A DNA stretch of 5,787 nt from JAFGPJ01 sp964439135 (GTDB lineage: Bacteria; Planctomycetota; Phycisphaerae; Sedimentisphaerales; Anaerobacaceae): NCBI GenBank assembly GCA_964439135.1, contig CAYTNN010000254.1:1-5787 (forward strand), given 5' to 3'. Within the stretch, counting starts at the first letter, position 1. Every line of letters begins with the position of its first letter. Below the pieces are notes generated by a model, which saw only the letters and a list, made by a program, of their open reading frames with translations, had not been told where the DNA came from and did no database searches. Of this stretch, positions 5,764 through 5,787 are shown in pieces. The position numbers and the translations under genes were made by a program.

Positions 5764-5787
5764 TTTTTCAAGTCGCCTTTTTTCTCT

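Larger units (their letters stand above)
5557..5787 (-). repeat. Probable dispersed intergenic repeat with ACAAAGCCAA units
   Basis: Read on the minus strand, this stretch contains A-runs followed by ACAAAGCCAA at three places. Its translation in one frame (5577-5771) gives KKQSQYAPE and KAKQSQFPAPE, a low-complexity peptide of the type that appears as spurious small ORFs in many planctomycete genomes; that is from memory, not from a search. The frame has no ribosome site and no hydrophobic core or domain, so I treat it as a non-coding repeat, not a gene. No convincing terminator was found; a 4-bp stem near 5598-5608 followed by TTTT is too weak. Confidence 0.45.

Noticed and set aside
5577..5771. 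64-codon minus-strand frame (KKQSQY ... KAKQSQF)
   Set aside because: The peptide reflects repeated ACAAAGCCAA units and A-runs; no ribosome site or domain. Treated as a translated repeat.

Overview
The window looks like chromosomal DNA of a planctomycete, probably of the Phycisphaerae/Sedimentisphaerales type. The evidence is a very large secreted protein that combines lamin-tail, chitobiase-C-terminal-like and CotH domains, a GH130 mannoside enzyme beside it, a tiny CxxC/CxxC zinc-ribbon protein of a kind common in that group, and an A-rich intergenic repeat whose translation gives 'KQSQF/Y' peptides. The lineage call rests on recognising these families by eye, not on a search.

Layout. (1) Positions 1-3079, minus strand: one uninterrupted reading frame that runs off the left edge, with 1026 residues visible. 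It encodes an exported multidomain protein: signal peptide, lamin-tail domain, HEX-type beta-sandwich, CotH kinase-like domain, a second HEX-type domain split by a jelly-roll-like module, and the start of a second lamin-tail domain. (2) Positions 3080-3343: divergent intergenic region with a good extended -10 promoter for the minus gene and only a weak candidate for the plus gene. (3) Positions 3344-4390, plus: a cytoplasmic GH130 family mannoside phosphorylase or mannosidase. (4) Positions 4391-4576: short spacer, no clear signal. (5) Positions 4577-4948, plus: a small single-pass membrane protein with a probable coiled coil. (6) Positions 4939-5139, minus: a 66-residue zinc ribbon whose 3' end overlaps the membrane protein gene by 10 bp. 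(7) Positions 5140-5787: mostly non-coding or doubtful sequence. It holds a promoter for the zinc ribbon, a second promoter in front of a doubtful 67-codon ORF, an inverted GC-rich 14-mer pair, and three copies of a TTGGCTTTGT 10-mer.

Functionally, the divergent pair suggests carbohydrate work: a large cell-surface or exported protein with sugar-binding-type modules next to a cytoplasmic enzyme for beta-mannosides. No transporter, sensor or other glycosidase is in view, so a shared pathway is only an inference. No RNA genes, CRISPR arrays, transposase genes or phage genes were found. The most unusual items are the nested domain architecture of the CotH protein and the repeat-rich right end. 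I did not find a clearly new multi-gene system.
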